In this document: positions 63,030 to 64,000 of the stretch, in pieces | Layout of the letters: the number at the start of each line of letters is the position of its first letter | Position numbering within the stretch: the first letter of the stretch is position 1 | NCBI RefSeq assembly: GCF_028640845.1 | Contig: NC_080543.1 | Coordinates: 3,165,459-3,229,458 of the forward strand | Origin: Ahaetulla prasina | Lineage: Eukaryota > Chordata > Lepidosauria > Squamata > Colubridae | Length of the DNA: 64,000 nt | Reading direction: 5' to 3' | Notes under the pieces: model-generated | Databases searched by the model: none | Seen by the model: only the letters and a program-made list of their open reading frames with translations | What the model was told of the DNA's origin: nothing | Translations under genes and position numbers: made by a program

Positions 63030-63760
63030 TACAGTTGTAATCCTTGAATTACAACTTCAACGGAGCCCTAAGTTTCTGTGAGACAGTTGTTAAGTGAGGG
63101 GGGTTTTTTTTTTTGAGAATTTTTATTTTTCTAAACAGACATACATAAAAACATCTTCAATCAAAATACAAACAGTGTGTCGGTTGGTTGGTTGGTTACA
63201 AAGCTTTTGTGCAATTTCACCATATTCATAAAATGTAATTTGTCTTATTTTACATTTTACCAATCTAATATACATCCAAATATTTTAATCAATTAATCTT
63301 TTGTTTAACTATGGATGTTTCTTTCCTAGGCTCATATAAAATGTACTAGATTTTACATTAATTATATCTGTATCATTCATTTCCTTTTCTTAATTCAAAC
63401 CAATGATATTGTGTTATGTTTTGTTTATTTCAACAATTCTTACATTATAAGTATCTCTGTCAAACTTTCAGTTAAGTGAGTTTTGACCCATTGTGCGACC
63501 TTCTTTGCCGCACTTGTGAAGTCGAATCAATGCAGTTGTAAAGTCAGTCACACGGCTGTTAAGCAAATCCGGCTCCCCCATTGAGTTTGTTTGCATGGAG
63601 GTCGCAAAAAAGGGACCCCAGGACATTGCAACCGTCATAAATATGAACCAGCTGCCAAGCATCTCAATTTTGATGATGTGAGGTCATAAATGTGAAAAAC
63701 AGTAATAAGGCATCATTTTTAGGGCCGTTGCGGCTTCAAACGGTCACTAAACGAATTGTT
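63030..63760 (+). mobile_element. Tigger/pogo-like MITE split by an L1-like insert
   Basis: MITE parts lie at about 63,030-63,093 and 63,476-63,760. The insert (63,094-63,475, - strand) begins with a T-run and AT-rich L1-like 3' UTR. GTTAAGTGAG is duplicated on both sides. Confidence 0.82.
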
Positions 63761-63767
63761 TAGGAAC

Positions 63768-64000
63768 AAATTCTGGAACGAACTTCCCCCAGGACTTCGC
63801 CAACTTCCTGACCTTCGAACCTTTCGCCGCGAGCTTAAGACACATCTGTTTATTTGCGCAGGACTGGATTAGAATTTTAAATTTTGAATTTGGTTTTAAT
63901 TGGGGTTTTATTACTTTTATTGCTATTTCAAATATTCGGCCTTATTTAATAAGTTTTTTAATTGATGTTTTACTCTGTATTTATACGTATGTTTTTTATC
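63768..64000 (+). mobile_element. L2 LINE 3' end, running off the window
   Basis: CTGGAACGAACTTCCCCCAG, TTCGAACCTTTCGCCGCGAG and CTTAAGACACATCTGTTTAT, the L2 C-terminus followed by its AT-rich 3' UTR. Confidence 0.85.

Overview
The window is a repeat-dense piece of a squamate genome, most likely an advanced (colubroid) snake. This is inferred from CR1-type LINE tails that run into (ATTCT)n, long GATA/TCTA (Bkm-like) arrays, Sauria-type tRNA/Bov-B SINEs, L2 and L1 tails, hundreds-of-bases GA/CT blocks, and two MITE families typical of reptiles. The species itself cannot be read from the sequence.

Two real genes are recognisable, arranged tail to tail. FAM168A is on the + strand: its last two coding exons are at 1217-1391 and 2912-3024, followed by a long 3' UTR that may run to about 11.55 kb. 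RELT (TNFRSF19L, a TNF-receptor-superfamily member) is on the - strand: eight coding exons with consistent splice phase lie between 43,691 and 19,365, with a less certain terminal exon near 17,980 and a 3' UTR to about 16,620. The eight exons add up to exactly 403 codons. The signal-peptide exon was not found. FAM168A and RELT are also convergent neighbours in mammals (human 11q13.4), so this is conserved microsynteny.

Everything else is transposable elements and tandem repeats, many nested. (1) A Tigger/pogo-like MITE of about 370-430 bp (TIR CAGGTAGTCCTCGACTTAC, TA target duplication) occurs about 30 times. (2) A palindromic hAT-type MITE (TIR CAGGGGTCTNCAA) has 8-bp target duplications that fit NYYTARRN. 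(3) Five solo LTRs (525-640 bp) have perfect 5-bp target duplications and no internal region anywhere. (4) CR1, L2, L1 and another non-LTR element are present as 5'-truncated tails. (5) Tandem arrays include a 48-bp minisatellite of nearly 3.8 kb inside one hAT MITE, a 67-bp SINE-head array, a 16-bp array, and GATA, ATTCT and GA/CT blocks. (6) A dispersed unit carries a hammerhead-ribozyme-like core and alternates with (CTC)n runs in three clusters.

The most notable items are: the 48-bp array trapped within an intact pair of 8-bp target duplications in a RELT intron, with a 336-bp higher-order period; the hammerhead-like units, including a long inverted pair at 15.5-16.0 kb; two solo LTRs sitting in the two terminal inverted repeats of a single MITE; a Sauria SINE that appears to carry a neighbour's 3' flank (3' transduction); and a 64-bp tandem duplication that copies a RELT 3' splice site.
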